NCBI GenBank assembly: GCA_017644105.1
Contig: JAEPMD010000014.1
Coordinates: 1 to 53,867 of the forward strand
Reading direction: 5' to 3'
Source of the DNA: Rhizobiaceae bacterium
GTDB taxonomy: Bacteria; Pseudomonadota; Alphaproteobacteria; Rhizobiales; Rhizobiaceae
DNA length: 53,867 bases
The notes under the pieces are model-generated. The model worked only from the letters and a program-made list of their open reading frames with translations, had not been told where the DNA came from and made no database searches. Positions 35,579 through 44,749 of the stretch are shown here, one piece after another. A program made the translations under genes and the position numbers. The number at the start of each line of letters is the position of its first letter. The stretch's first letter is position 1.

Positions 35579-36019
35579 ATGATAGATAAAGTCTATAATG
35601 CTAAGATATTGGAATTTGCGGGAAATATATCCCATATCGGCGCCCTAGAAGACGCGGATGCTGAAGCGATAGCGCACTCAAAATTGTGTGGTTCCAAAGT
35701 AAAAATCTGGCTCAAAGTTTCCAATGGTTTGGTCACAAATTTTGGTCATGATGTAAAAGCCTGCGCTCTTGGTCAGGCGACATCATCGATTATGGCAAAT
35801 CATATCATCGGTACAACACCTGATGAGTTGCGCGAAGTTCGCGATCAAATGTGGGCGATGCTTAAAGAAAATGGTGCACCGCCTGAAGGTCGGTTTGAGG
35901 ATTTAAAATATCTAGAACCTGTTCGAGAATATCGCGCGCGCCATGCATCAACCATGCTAACGTTTGACGCGGTTGTGGATGCTTTAGACCAAATTGAGCA
36001 TTCAAAAGTCGCTGTTTAG
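35579..36019 (+). CDS. IscU/NifU-N-like iron-sulfur scaffold homologue
   Basis: 146-aa protein of the IscU/NifU N-terminal fold. Two of the three cluster-binding Cys are present: Cys37 ('SKLCGSK') and Cys62 ('VKACALGQA'). Where IscU and SufU have the third Cys the chain reads 'RARHAST', so His122 stands in its place. No iscS or sufBCD is nearby. It may be a divergent scaffold or have another metal-related role. yidD follows after 8 bp. Confidence 0.78.
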   Translation: MIDKVYNAKILEFAGNISHIGALEDADAEAIAHSKLCGSKVKIWLKVSNGLVTNFGHDVKACALGQATSSIMANHIIGTTPDELREVRDQMWAMLKENGAPPEGRFEDLKYLEPVREYRARHASTMLTFDAVVDALDQIEHSKVAV

Positions 36020-36027
36020 TCGCGGTT

Positions 36028-36348
36028 ATGGATAAACCCATTGAAAAAAAATCTTTGTCGCGAAATTGGCAGGGGAGCTGGCCCAAAACACCTGGTCGAT
36101 TGCTGGGCGTTGGTATTATCCGTCTTTATCAACTGACATTATCAGGATTTATCGGCAATTCCTGCCGGCATTTGCCAACTTGTTCTGAATATGGATATGA
36201 AGCAATTGCGCGGTATGGCTTGTGGACCGGCGGTTGGATGGCAGCCATTCGTGTCGCTAAATGCGGTCCATTTGGCACGCATGGGCATGATCCAGTGCCT
36301 GAAGAACTATCGTCTACTCACCGTTGGTGGCTGCCTTGGCGGAAATAA
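36028..36348 (+). CDS. yidD: membrane protein insertion efficiency factor YidD
   Basis: 106 aa; the family core 'GIIRLYQLTLSGFIGNSCRH' and 'PTCSEYGYEAIARYGLW' is complete. Assists YidC-dependent insertion. It is longer than the usual 70-85 aa because of about 25 N-terminal residues rich in Lys/Arg. It is located away from the rnpA-yidC region, as often in alphaproteobacteria. Confidence 0.92.
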   Translation: MDKPIEKKSLSRNWQGSWPKTPGRLLGVGIIRLYQLTLSGFIGNSCRHLPTCSEYGYEAIARYGLWTGGWMAAIRVAKCGPFGTHGHDPVPEELSSTHRWWLPWRK

Positions 36349-36444
36349 ATATGGGCGCCAATAAGTTGGATTAGACGAGAGCTGGGCGCAAGGAAGCTTT
36401 GATATCCGTCATTCTACGGGAAATTTAGTCTTTACCTTATCAAC

Positions 36445-36510
36445 GCCGCACGTTAAAAGCGGCCAGCTTTGAAAGCTGAATAATATCAACCACCCGCATT
36501 TGTAGGCGGG
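36445..36510 (+). promoter_or_regulatory. hairpins in the thrS leader
   Basis: GCCGC (36445-36449) / GCGGC (36459-36463), CAGCT / AGCTG (36464-36478) and CCCGC (36493-36497) / GCGGG (36506-36510), ending 23 nt before the thrS start. No T-box signature is visible. They might serve autogenous control, as known for E. coli thrS, but no tRNA-Thr mimic was recognised. Confidence 0.35.
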
Positions 36511-36532
36511 ACTGGATACAGGAGCATACCCC

Positions 36533-38491
36533 ATGGCAGACGCCATTACTCTCTCATTCCCTGATGGTTCTGAACGACAATACGATGCTGGCACAACCGG
36601 CCGTGATGTTGCAGAATCAATTTCAAAATCACTTTCTAAAAAGTCAGTTGCAATCGCTATTGATGGCGTATTGCAGGATTTGACCGATCCTATCACCAAT
36701 GGCGCCGTTGAAATTATTACCCGCACAGATGACCGTGCGCTGGAACTTATTCGTCACGACGCAGCCCATGTGATGGCCGAAGCTGTGCAGGAATTATATC
36801 CTGGCACGCAAGTTACCATTGGTCCGGTTATAGAAAACGGATTTTTCTACGATTTTGCCAAAGACACACCGTTCACTCCGGAAGATCTGCCGAAAATTGA
36901 GAAGAAAATGCGCGAAATCATTGCGCGCAACGACAAATTCACCAAAGAGATCTGGTCACGTGAAGAAGCAAAACGCGTGTTTAAGGAAAAAGGTGAAGAT
37001 TACAAGATCGAACTGATTGATGCGATCCCAGGTGATGAAGATCTGAAGATCTATTTCCAGGGCGATTGGTTTGATTTATGTCGCGGACCGCATATGGCGT
37101 CGACCGGTCAAATCGGCAATGCGTTTAAATTGATGAAGGTTGCAGGCGCTTATTGGCGCGGCGATTCTGAAAATGAAATGCTGACCCGGATTTATGGTAC
37201 TGCATGGGCTGATCAGAAGCAGCTGGATGCGCATCTTCATATGATTGAAGAGGCGGAAAAGCGCGATCACCGCAAACTTGGCCGTGAGATGGATCTGTTC
37301 CACTTTCAAGAAGAGGGTCCCGGCGTTGTTTTCTGGCATGCAAAAGGCTGGCGTATGTTCCAGACTTTGGTCAATTATATGCGCCGCCGTCTTGATGAGC
37401 ATGGCTATGATGAGGTGAATGCACCGCAAATCCTGGACAAAGCTTTGTGGGAAACATCTGGTCACTGGGGTTGGTATCGCGAAAATATGTTTGCGACCCA
37501 AACAGAAGATGATCGCGTATTTGCCATTAAGCCGATGAACTGTCCTGGTCACGTTCAAATCTTTAAGCACGGGCTCAAATCTTACCGCGAGTTGCCAATT
37601 AAAATGGCTGAGTTCGGCAATGTACACCGTTATGAGCCATCAGGTGCATTGCATGGCTTGATGCGCGTGCGTGGCTTTACGCAAGATGATGCGCATGTCT
37701 TCTGTACCGAAGAACAAATGACAGCTGAATGTCTGCGGATCAATGATTTGATCTTGTCGACCTATGCTGATTTTGGATTTGAAGAAATCACTGTAAAGCT
37801 TTCAACCCGTCCTGAAAAACGCGTTGGTAGTGATGAATCATGGGATCGCGCAGAAGAGATCATGACTAAAGTTCTTCAAACCATTGAAGAAAACTCAGAG
37901 GGCAAGATCAAAACGGGTATCCTTGAAGGTGAGGGCGCGTTTTATGGCCCGAAATTTGAGTATACCTTGCGTGATGCGATTGGTCGTGAATGGCAATGTG
38001 GTACAACGCAGGTTGATTTCAACTTACCTGAGCGTTTTGGCGCATTCTATATTGATAGCGATTCTGAAAAACGCCAGCCTGTGATGATCCACCGGGCGAT
38101 TTGTGGCTCGATGGAGCGTTTCTTGGGCATTCTTATTGAGAGTTTTGCCGGACACATGCCGCTTTGGTTTGCACCTTTACAGGTCGTTGTTGCGACCATT
38201 ACATCTGAAGCTGAAGAATATGCTTTAGAAGTTGCAAAGGAACTTAAGGCGGCTGGCTTGCATGTTGATGCTGATTTCAGAAATGAAAAGATCAACTACA
38301 AGGTCCGCGAACATTCGGTGACAAAGGTTCCTGTGATCATTGTATGTGGTCGACGCGAAGCCGAAGAGCGCACCGTAAATATTCGTCGTTTGGGCAGTCG
38401 CGATCAGACGCCGATGTCTTTGGAAGAAGCTGTCAGCTCCTTAAAACTTGAAGCAACACCACCTGATTTGCTGAGAAAAATGGCTGATTAA
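36533..38491 (+). CDS. thrS: threonyl-tRNA synthetase
   Basis: Class II synthetase with full editing capacity: TGS domain (1-65), editing domain with '[20 protein letters not shown]' (about 72-91), the catalytic core with '[11 protein letters not shown]' and '[20 protein letters not shown]' (motif 2), '[19 protein letters not shown]' (motif 3), and a C-terminal anticodon domain. 652 aa is typical. The start has AGGAGC upstream. Confidence 0.97.
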   Translation: MADAITLSFPDGSERQYDAGTTGRDVAESISKSLSKKSVAIAIDGVLQDLTDPITNGAVEIITRTDDRALELIRHDAAHVMAEAVQELYPGTQVTIGPVIENGFFYDFAKDTPFTPEDLPKIEKKMREIIARNDKFTKEIWSREEAKRVFKEKGEDYKIELIDAIPGDEDLKIYFQGDWFDLCRGPHMASTGQIGNAFKLMKVAGAYWRGDSENEMLTRIYGTAWADQKQLDAHLHMIEEAEKRDHRKLGREMDLFHFQEEGPGVVFWHAKGWRMFQTLVNYMRRRLDEHGYDEVNAPQILDKALWETSGHWGWYRENMFATQTEDDRVFAIKPMNCPGHVQIFKHGLKSYRELPIKMAEFGNVHRYEPSGALHGLMRVRGFTQDDAHVFCTEEQMTAECLRINDLILSTYADFGFEEITVKLSTRPEKRVGSDESWDRAEEIMTKVLQTIEENSEGKIKTGILEGEGAFYGPKFEYTLRDAIGREWQCGTTQVDFNLPERFGAFYIDSDSEKRQPVMIHRAICGSMERFLGILIESFAGHMPLWFAPLQVVVATITSEAEEYALEVAKELKAAGLHVDADFRNEKINYKVREHSVTKVPVIIVCGRREAEERTVNIRRLGSRDQTPMSLEEAVSSLKLEATPPDLLRKMAD

Positions 38492-38509
38492 TTCAGGTTT
38501 GAACATGAC

Positions 38510-38549
38510 AATCCCGCTTGTGACGTTTTATCGTTCAGGCGGGATTTTT
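38510..38549 (+). terminator. intrinsic terminator of thrS
   Basis: AATCCCGCTTG (38510-38520) pairs with CAGGCGGGATT (38536-38546, one T-G), followed by TTTAA. It sits 18 nt after the thrS stop and overlaps the last bases of the converging gene. Confidence 0.85.
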
Positions 38550-39489
38550 AATTTGCGAGCAGCACTTCAACATCAGAATTTCTGCCCGGGGAAACGTGAA
38601 AGTCCAAGGGATATTCATTGTCCTGATGGAGCGCGATGACTGTGTAATCCCCCTCTGAAAGAACCAATCTGGGAAAAGCTCCAACCATCTCGCCGATAAT
38701 ATCACCGGATGATGAATATACCGACCACGCGGTATCAGCGATACCTTCGCCACCTTCTTTAGATACGAGTTTAAAGGTTACTTCGGCTGCTCGGTGGTTC
38801 ATGAGAACTTCGGTGAGTTTTCCTTTTTCCACGCGCACATCTGCTCGCGTTACCGCATTCACATCGCCATATTTGGACACAACGTGGTAGGTGCCTTCGT
38901 TTAATCTGACAATGAGATTTGGCTTGACGAATTCTAAGATCAATTGCCGATCTGTGTCTGCAACAGCGTCTTGTTCGCCGCTATAAATGGAAAAGTTCAA
39001 AAGTGCTGGAGATAAACGTGTGTTGCTGCCAGACGCCGCTTTGAGAATGATGCCGCCTGCATCCAGGATGAATTTCTGAGGGGGAACTTCAGCGTCGGGT
39101 GTCACCGAAAGCTTCTTTGTGACACTGGCGCGGCCAAAGGCAACGTGGACAAAATAATCGCCGGGCTCAAAGTCCATTGATGTTGATCCACCTTCCGCGG
39201 CGGCGATTAATCTGAGTTTACCTTCTTCATCTGGCGTTGGATCAAAGACCCGCCAAATGAGGCCCGTTTGAATGGGTGCGCCTTCCTCCAAGAGAACGGC
39301 TTCAAGGGCAACAGTGATGGCGGTTGCTGAATTTTGCGCTGGATTTTCCGTCGGTGTGAAATCCTGCAGTCCTGGCAATTGAATATCAGGTTGTTGCTCG
39401 ACCGTAAAATTATTCTGTGCGTGCACATTGGTTGATAATGCGATGGCTATTATTCCCATCCATAACCAGGTTTTAAGTCTCAAAATCAT
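38548..39489 (-). CDS. exported conserved hypothetical protein with beta-rich repeats
   Basis: 313 aa from the ATG at 39489 (a TTG at 39516 is also in frame). A signal peptide ends near 'STNVHAQ'. The mature part has at least two segments with the same pattern, ending in 'GDYFVHVAFGRASVTKKLSV', 'GTYHVVSKYGDVNAV' and 'GDYTVIALHQDN', suggesting tandem Ig-like or carboxypeptidase-regulatory-like beta domains. No catalytic motif seen. Related exported proteins occur in other rhizobia; function unknown. Confidence 0.75.
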   Translation of the reverse strand: MILRLKTWLWMGIIAIALSTNVHAQNNFTVEQQPDIQLPGLQDFTPTENPAQNSATAITVALEAVLLEEGAPIQTGLIWRVFDPTPDEEGKLRLIAAAEGGSTSMDFEPGDYFVHVAFGRASVTKKLSVTPDAEVPPQKFILDAGGIILKAASGSNTRLSPALLNFSIYSGEQDAVADTDRQLILEFVKPNLIVRLNEGTYHVVSKYGDVNAVTRADVRVEKGKLTEVLMNHRAAEVTFKLVSKEGGEGIADTAWSVYSSSGDIIGEMVGAFPRLVLSEGDYTVIALHQDNEYPLDFHVSPGRNSDVEVLLAN

Positions 39490-39640
39490 AACCCACACGC
39501 TTATTGATCGTCTCAATGTTCTTTTAACATCAGAAACTCTTTGATGGAAATCATATAATTCTCAAAATAGTGGCTGGAATTAGATGGTTGAGTTGACTAT
39601 CTATTTTGAAAAGTAATTTGATCGAATTGGGGCAGATATT

Positions 39641-40243
39641 TTGTTTTATAACAGCAACGAAAATCAGCATGGGCTTGCACATGATCCATTCAAAGCAATT
39701 GTTGCGCCCAGACCCATTGGTTGGATCGGAAGTAAGGGAGCAGATGGTAGCTTAAATTTGGCGCCTTATTCCTTTTTCAATGCAATCGCTGATGATCCCA
39801 AATTGGTCATGTTTGCATCAGGTGGCAAAAAAGACAGTGTTCGAAATTGCGAGGAAACCGGAGTGTTTAGCGTCAACATGGTCGGGTTTTCCCAAGTGGA
39901 TGCGATGAACCAAAGTTCTGCTCCCTATGATCATGGTGTCGATGAATTTGAAAAGTCGGGCCTCACATCGCGTCAATGTGAGTTGATTGATGCGCCGCTC
40001 GTTGTTGGGGCATTTGCAGTTTTGGAATGTAAAGTGACGGATATTATAAGACCAAAAACAATTGATGGTGAGCATCCAGGCGCATATTTGGTCACCGGTC
40101 AGGTGATGGGCATTCATATCCAAGATGATGTCATTGTGGATGGCCGCATAAGTGCTGATAAAACCCAAACCGTATCCCGCCTTGGATATATGGATTATGC
40201 GGTGGTTAAAGATGTTTTTGAAATCAAGCGCCCAAAACTCTAA
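39641..40243 (+). CDS. flavin reductase-like (FMN-binding split barrel) protein
   Basis: 200 aa of the flavoredoxin / flavin-reductase-like fold: 'IVAPRPIGWIGSKGADGSLN', 'LAPYSFFNAIADDPKLVMF' and 'SVRNCEETGVFSVNMV' are standard FMN-contact regions. It starts at TTG 39641; no ATG gives the complete N-terminus. Substrate or electron partner unknown. Stands alone between an exported protein and DUF2336. Confidence 0.87.
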   Translation: MFYNSNENQHGLAHDPFKAIVAPRPIGWIGSKGADGSLNLAPYSFFNAIADDPKLVMFASGGKKDSVRNCEETGVFSVNMVGFSQVDAMNQSSAPYDHGVDEFEKSGLTSRQCELIDAPLVVGAFAVLECKVTDIIRPKTIDGEHPGAYLVTGQVMGIHIQDDVIVDGRISADKTQTVSRLGYMDYAVVKDVFEIKRPKL

Positions 40244-40326
40244 AAAACTGACGTCCAATAAATTTCCAATCTTCAAAGATTGATAAACATGATGAACGGA
40301 TCGTAAACCTTTTGCCGATAGGCTCT

Positions 40327-40353
40327 TTCCAACTTGGACATACCAGCTTGGAA
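40327..40353. promoter_or_regulatory. imperfect palindrome upstream of the DUF2336 gene
   Basis: TTCCAA-ct-TGG / CCA-gc-TTGGAA around a five-base centre, 13 bp before the ATG. Nine of eleven positions in the arms pair. It could be an operator or an mRNA hairpin near the ribosome site. Confidence 0.35.
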
Positions 40354-40366
40354 TGAGTCGTAAATA

Positions 40367-41506
40367 ATGATCATCAAAGAGTTTCTACAATGGACCGTAA
40401 ATTCTGATACGAAATCCCGCGTGATGGCGGTGAGAGCGCTCTGCGAAGCTTATATTTCAGGTCAGTTTACACCCGAAGAAATGCATGCGGCAGAAGGTTC
40501 CATGGCATTGTTGTTGGAGGATCTATCTCCTTCCGTCCGTAAAGAAATGGCAAGTGTTTTAGCTCATTCTGTTAACGTTCCTACCATGATCATAAATGCT
40601 TTGGCGCAAGACCAAATTGAAGTTGGCGCACCTGTTTTAGCCTTTTCGCCGCTGCTCAGCGACAATAGTTTGGTCGATCTCATCGCGAAAGGCGACTTTG
40701 CGCAACAATTCATCATCGCCAAGCGCGATTATCTAAGCGCGTCCGTATGCGCGGCTTTGGTCGAAGTCGGCGATAAAGAGGCGGTTCTTGCACTGCTTGA
40801 TAATCCCAATGCGCATATCGCGAAGCTGTCCATTTCCCGACTTGCTGAACGTTTCGGGTATTATGGTCCAATCCGAAGTCAATTGCTGGGACGCGGTGAT
40901 CTGCCATCAGACACCCGCCATAAATTAGTGGAAGAGCTTTCCAACACATTTGCAAATTCACCGCTTGTTGGTGCGCTTATGGGCAAAGATCGTCTGGAAA
41001 ATGTCACCAAAGATGCATGTTTTCACGCAACGATTTCGCTAGCCGAAACAGCACATGGCGATGATATGTTGGCCCTTGTTGAGCATTTGCGCATTTCCGG
41101 CAAATTGACCCCAGCATTTTTAATGCATGTTCTGACGATTGGGAATGTCGATTTCTTCGCGACGATTATTGAGAAACTGTCTGGCAAACCAATTTCGCGT
41201 ATTCGCGCAATATTGGGTGATGGTCATAGTTCAGTCGTCAATGCACTTTATGTGTCTGCTGGTTTGAGCTCGGATATTTGTCCAGCATTTGTGAGCGCGA
41301 CTTTATTGTGGCGCAAGGCTTCATCGAACAATGATCATATGTCTGGGGATCAGATCACAGAATGTTTGATGGAAGAATATTATGATGAATTACATCAAGA
41401 TACGGCCATTGCTGAGCTGTTGATGATGCTTGAAAATATCCAGTTTACGCAGCGCCGCAAATTGGCCAAGCAATTTGCATTGTCTTTGACATCTGAAGCG
41501 GCTTAA
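40367..41506 (+). CDS. DUF2336 (HEAT-like) protein
   Basis: 379-aa alpha-helical protein. The N-terminal 'SRVMAVRALCEAYISGQFTP' and 'LLEDLSPSVRKEMASVLAHS' with repeated 35-40-residue helical pairs match DUF2336, a family almost restricted to alphaproteobacteria and of unknown biochemical role. It has no membrane segment or catalytic motif. Convergent with parE, 5 bp between the stop codons. Confidence 0.85.
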   Translation: MIIKEFLQWTVNSDTKSRVMAVRALCEAYISGQFTPEEMHAAEGSMALLLEDLSPSVRKEMASVLAHSVNVPTMIINALAQDQIEVGAPVLAFSPLLSDNSLVDLIAKGDFAQQFIIAKRDYLSASVCAALVEVGDKEAVLALLDNPNAHIAKLSISRLAERFGYYGPIRSQLLGRGDLPSDTRHKLVEELSNTFANSPLVGALMGKDRLENVTKDACFHATISLAETAHGDDMLALVEHLRISGKLTPAFLMHVLTIGNVDFFATIIEKLSGKPISRIRAILGDGHSSVVNALYVSAGLSSDICPAFVSATLLWRKASSNNDHMSGDQITECLMEEYYDELHQDTAIAELLMMLENIQFTQRRKLAKQFALSLTSEAA

Positions 41507-41513
41507 ACCGCTT
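41496..41513. other. hairpin spanning both convergent stop codons (DUF2336 / parE)
   Basis: AAGCGG-CTTAAA-CCGCTT. The stem-loop includes the DUF2336 stop and reaches the parE stop. No T-run follows on either side, so terminator strength is doubtful. Confidence 0.4.
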
Positions 41514-43632
41514 AGATATCCAAATTGTCAACGAATTCAGCGTTATCCTGAATAAATCTAAAGCGCGCTTCGGGCTTTGTACCCATCAGATCATCAACGG
41601 CTTTGTTGGTGTTTTCGATAATCACATCGTCGATCTCAACCTTGAGCAATGTGCGTTTGCCCGGCAGCATGGTTGTTTCTTTCAACTGCGCTGGCAACAT
41701 TTCGCCCAAACCTTTAAAACGTCCGATCTCGACTTTACCGCGCCCTTTGAACTCGGTTTCTAAAAGCTCAGCTCTATGCGCATCATCGCGTGCGTAAAGC
41801 GTTTTACCACCCTGCGAAATCCGGTAGAGTGGGGGAACTGCGAGGTATAAATGGCCTTCGCGAATGAGCTGCGGCATTTCTTGATAGAAGAATGTGATCA
41901 ACAATGACGCAATATGTGCTCCGTCTACATCGGCATCAGTCATGATGATGATGCGATCGTAGCGAAGGTCATTTTCATGATATTTCGAACGTGTTCCGCA
42001 GCCGAGCGCTTGAATAAGATCAGCAAGCTGCTGGTTAGCGGTAATTTTTTCACGACCTGCACTGGCCACATTCAAGATTTTTCCTCGTAAGGGCAGGATA
42101 GCCTGATTTTTACGATTTCGGGCCTGTTTTGCCGATCCGCCCGCTGAATCACCCTCCACGATGAAGAGTTCCGCACCTTCAGAGGTGTTTTGGCTACAAT
42201 CAGCGAGTTTACCAGGAAGGCGGAGTTTCCGAACAGCAGACTTGCGATTGACTTCTTTTTCCTTGCGACGACGTAAACGTTCTTCAGAGCGCTCAACGAC
42301 CCATTCGAGTAGTTTAGCTGCTTCTTGCGGGGAATCTGCCAGGAAGTGGTCAAAAGCATCGCGCAATCCATTTTCGACAATGCGTTGTGCTTCGACCGTT
42401 GCAAGTTTGTCTTTCGTCTGGCCGACAAATTCAGGTTCACGGATATAGACCGACAACATGCCGATCGCAGAGATCATCACATCATCAGTTGTAATCTGCG
42501 CTGCTTTTTTATTACCTGTGAGCTCACCATAGGCTTTGAGTCCGCGGGTGAGCGCAATTCGAAATCCGGCTTCATGTGTGCCGCCATTTCGGGTCGGGAT
42601 GGTGTTACAATAAGATTCAACCGAGCTATCACCGGCATGCCATGCAACTGCCCATTCCAGCGAGCCGTGACCACCTGTGCGTTCGCTCTTGCCTGAGAAT
42701 ATATCACGGCAAACACGATGGTTTTTACCCAAAGTATGCTCAAGATAATCTTTAAGGCCACCCGGATAATGGAATTTGTCTTTGGCAGGGACGGGGCCGC
42801 CTTCTTCAAGTAGAGATGGCGCGCAGATCCAGCGAACTTCAACACCGCCGAATAGATACGCCTTTGACTGAGCCATTTTATAAAGACGCGCAGGATCAAA
42901 TTTAACATCATCGCCAAAGATTTGCGCATCAGCATGGAAACAAACTTTTGTGCCACGACGATTATGTACTTCGCCGAGCTCTTCAAGCCCACCTTGTGGC
43001 AAACCGCGAGAGAAACGCTGGCGATAAAGGCGTTTATCGCGGGCAACTTCCACATACATGTCGTCAGACAGAGCGTTCACCACAGAGATACCCACACCGT
43101 GAAGACCGCCAGATGTTTCGTAGACTGAGCTGTTAAATTTACCACCTGCATGGAGCTTGGTCAGAACGACTTCAAGGGTTGAAAGGCCTTCATCGGCATA
43201 TTGGGGATGGATATCGACCGGGATGCCGCGGCCGTTATCAGTGACAGAAATATAGCCATTTTCATCTAATTCAATTTCGATAAAACTCGCATGTCCAGCA
43301 ACGGCCTCATCCATGGAGTTATCGATGATCTCTGCAAAAAGGTGATGCAGCGCGTTAACATCTGTGCCGCCGATATACATGCCGGGACGGAGGCGAACTG
43401 GCTCCAGGCCTTCCAGCACTTCAATCGCATTAGCGCCATATTCGCCATCACCTTGCGGTTTAGTGGCTGGCTTTTTTGCTGCTGGTTTGGGTGCTGAAGG
43501 CGGGGTAGCAGCTGGCTTTACAGGTGCAGAGGGCGCACTTGTTTCCAAATTTGTCGCTTTATTATTGTCTCTTGTTTCTGGTGCTGGCGTTGAGCTGCCA
43601 AATCCAGAAAATAGATCATTTGAATCATCCAT
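41512..43632 (-). CDS. parE: DNA topoisomerase IV subunit B
   Basis: ATPase subunit that with ParC decatenates daughter chromosomes. GHKL ATPase motifs: 'EIIDNSMDEAVAG' and 'GLHGVGISVVNALS'. The TOPRIM domain has 'EGDSAGGSAKQARNR' and 'DADVDGAHIASL'. Sequence character and absence of the GyrB insertion point to ParE rather than GyrB. Start ATG at 43632 gives 706 aa (an in-frame TTG at 43647 is possible). Residues about 10-60 form a Pro/Ala/Lys-rich low-complexity extension before the conserved 'YGANAIEVLEGLEPVRLRPG'. Confidence 0.94.
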   Translation of the reverse strand: MDDSNDLFSGFGSSTPAPETRDNNKATNLETSAPSAPVKPAATPPSAPKPAAKKPATKPQGDGEYGANAIEVLEGLEPVRLRPGMYIGGTDVNALHHLFAEIIDNSMDEAVAGHASFIEIELDENGYISVTDNGRGIPVDIHPQYADEGLSTLEVVLTKLHAGGKFNSSVYETSGGLHGVGISVVNALSDDMYVEVARDKRLYRQRFSRGLPQGGLEELGEVHNRRGTKVCFHADAQIFGDDVKFDPARLYKMAQSKAYLFGGVEVRWICAPSLLEEGGPVPAKDKFHYPGGLKDYLEHTLGKNHRVCRDIFSGKSERTGGHGSLEWAVAWHAGDSSVESYCNTIPTRNGGTHEAGFRIALTRGLKAYGELTGNKKAAQITTDDVMISAIGMLSVYIREPEFVGQTKDKLATVEAQRIVENGLRDAFDHFLADSPQEAAKLLEWVVERSEERLRRRKEKEVNRKSAVRKLRLPGKLADCSQNTSEGAELFIVEGDSAGGSAKQARNRKNQAILPLRGKILNVASAGREKITANQQLADLIQALGCGTRSKYHENDLRYDRIIIMTDADVDGAHIASLLITFFYQEMPQLIREGHLYLAVPPLYRISQGGKTLYARDDAHRAELLETEFKGRGKVEIGRFKGLGEMLPAQLKETTMLPGKRTLLKVEIDDVIIENTNKAVDDLMGTKPEARFRFIQDNAEFVDNLDI

Positions 43633-43709
43633 AAATTCTTGCCGCAATTAACCTGTTCGAATCACTTATTTACCGTCATAATGTAACGAAATTAGGGAGC
43701 CTTGTCCGC

Positions 43710-44621
43710 GTGTACTCTTCATTTACATCTCGTTATAGGCATTTTTTCTTGTGCGGAGCGTTATTATGCGTCGCTCTTGGTTCACTCTTTGTCCCATTTA
43801 AAGCGCAGGCGCTGGAAATCAAACCATTTAAGGATAAGTTGTTTGCTTATCCGCAAATTTTGGAATCGCGCGACAATGGCGATTACTTGCTGGTAAAATA
43901 CGACAAAGAAGTGGATTTGCATGGTCGGGATCAAATTCCCATTCGCCGTGTGAAGAACAAATATGTCAAAGGCGGACTTCGACGCCATACAACTTCGCAA
44001 GAGTTTGAGTTTGAGGGCCGCAATATTGAAATCAGCTTTGTTGCGCGAAAAGGTGCACCGAAATTCACTGTGATCTTCATTCACGGGGCCAAGGGTGATC
44101 GTCGTCTTGGGATGAAAGACTATACTTTTGGCGGCAATTTTAATCGTCTGAAAAATATAGCGTTACAAAATGGCGGACTTTATATGACGCAGACCGTCAG
44201 AGAGTTCTCAAAAGAGGGTGTGGCAGATGCGCGTGCGCTAGTAAGATATCTGCATGATGTGAAAAAGGCGCCCAATATCATTATGGTATGTGCTTCCATG
44301 GGTGGGCAGATTTGCAACAAAATGGCACATAATCACAATGATGTCGCGCGTTTGAGCGGTATTGTTTTACTTGGAGCAATCCCAGATCGCAATTTGCTTC
44401 GATCACATGCGATTACTGTGGGTTTGCCGATTGTGATTGCCCATGGCAATGATGACACCGTTTATCCTTGGTCTATTCAGCAAGAAATCTACAACTCAAT
44501 CAAACGGCGTGAATCACGTTATCCAATTCAGCTGATTTTGTTCGATACTGGACGGCATGGAACACCGATCCGCATGATTGATTGGCGAAAGACGCTTAAT
44601 TGGCTCTTTCGACGTTCATAA
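43710..44621 (+). CDS. secreted alpha/beta-hydrolase-like protein
   Basis: 303 aa from GTG 43710 with a hydrophobic signal (about 12-34, cleavage after 'FKAQA'). The hydrolase fold is suggested by 'FTVIFIHGAKGDRRLG' and the nucleophile elbow 'VCASMGGQ' (Ser196). The elbow has Cys where Gly is usual. Asp248 or 249 ('GNDDTVYP') and His283 ('GRHGTP') complete a plausible triad. Substrate unknown; location suggests the periplasm, next to the envelope cluster. Confidence 0.8.
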   Translation: MYSSFTSRYRHFFLCGALLCVALGSLFVPFKAQALEIKPFKDKLFAYPQILESRDNGDYLLVKYDKEVDLHGRDQIPIRRVKNKYVKGGLRRHTTSQEFEFEGRNIEISFVARKGAPKFTVIFIHGAKGDRRLGMKDYTFGGNFNRLKNIALQNGGLYMTQTVREFSKEGVADARALVRYLHDVKKAPNIIMVCASMGGQICNKMAHNHNDVARLSGIVLLGAIPDRNLLRSHAITVGLPIVIAHGNDDTVYPWSIQQEIYNSIKRRESRYPIQLILFDTGRHGTPIRMIDWRKTLNWLFRRS

Positions 44622-44637
44622 AATGCGAATAATTGAC

Positions 44638-44653
44638 TTAAGAGCTTCTTAAC
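44638..44653. promoter_or_regulatory. CtrA-type box (TTAA-N7-TTAAC) upstream of the HAD-UbiA gene
   Basis: TTAA-GAGCTTC-TTAAC is an exact match to the CtrA consensus, 97 bp upstream of the ATG at 44750 and only 17 bp after the previous stop. TTGACT at 44633 overlaps it, as a -35 element often does in CtrA-activated promoters. An eight-base spaced motif is expected once or twice by chance in a window of this size, but less often in a promoter gap. Confidence 0.5.
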
Positions 44654-44749
44654 TACATCAGCCAAAATCCCTGTAATTTGGCGTCTTGGTAACAAAATTT
44701 CATCGGACAAATGGTATGTTTTCAGTGGGGTAAACTGAGGACGATTATC

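Noticed and set aside
36349-36532. T-box or other known riboswitch in the thrS leader
   Set aside because: No T-box sequence or specifier loop; hairpins are simple and T-boxes are not expected in alphaproteobacteria.
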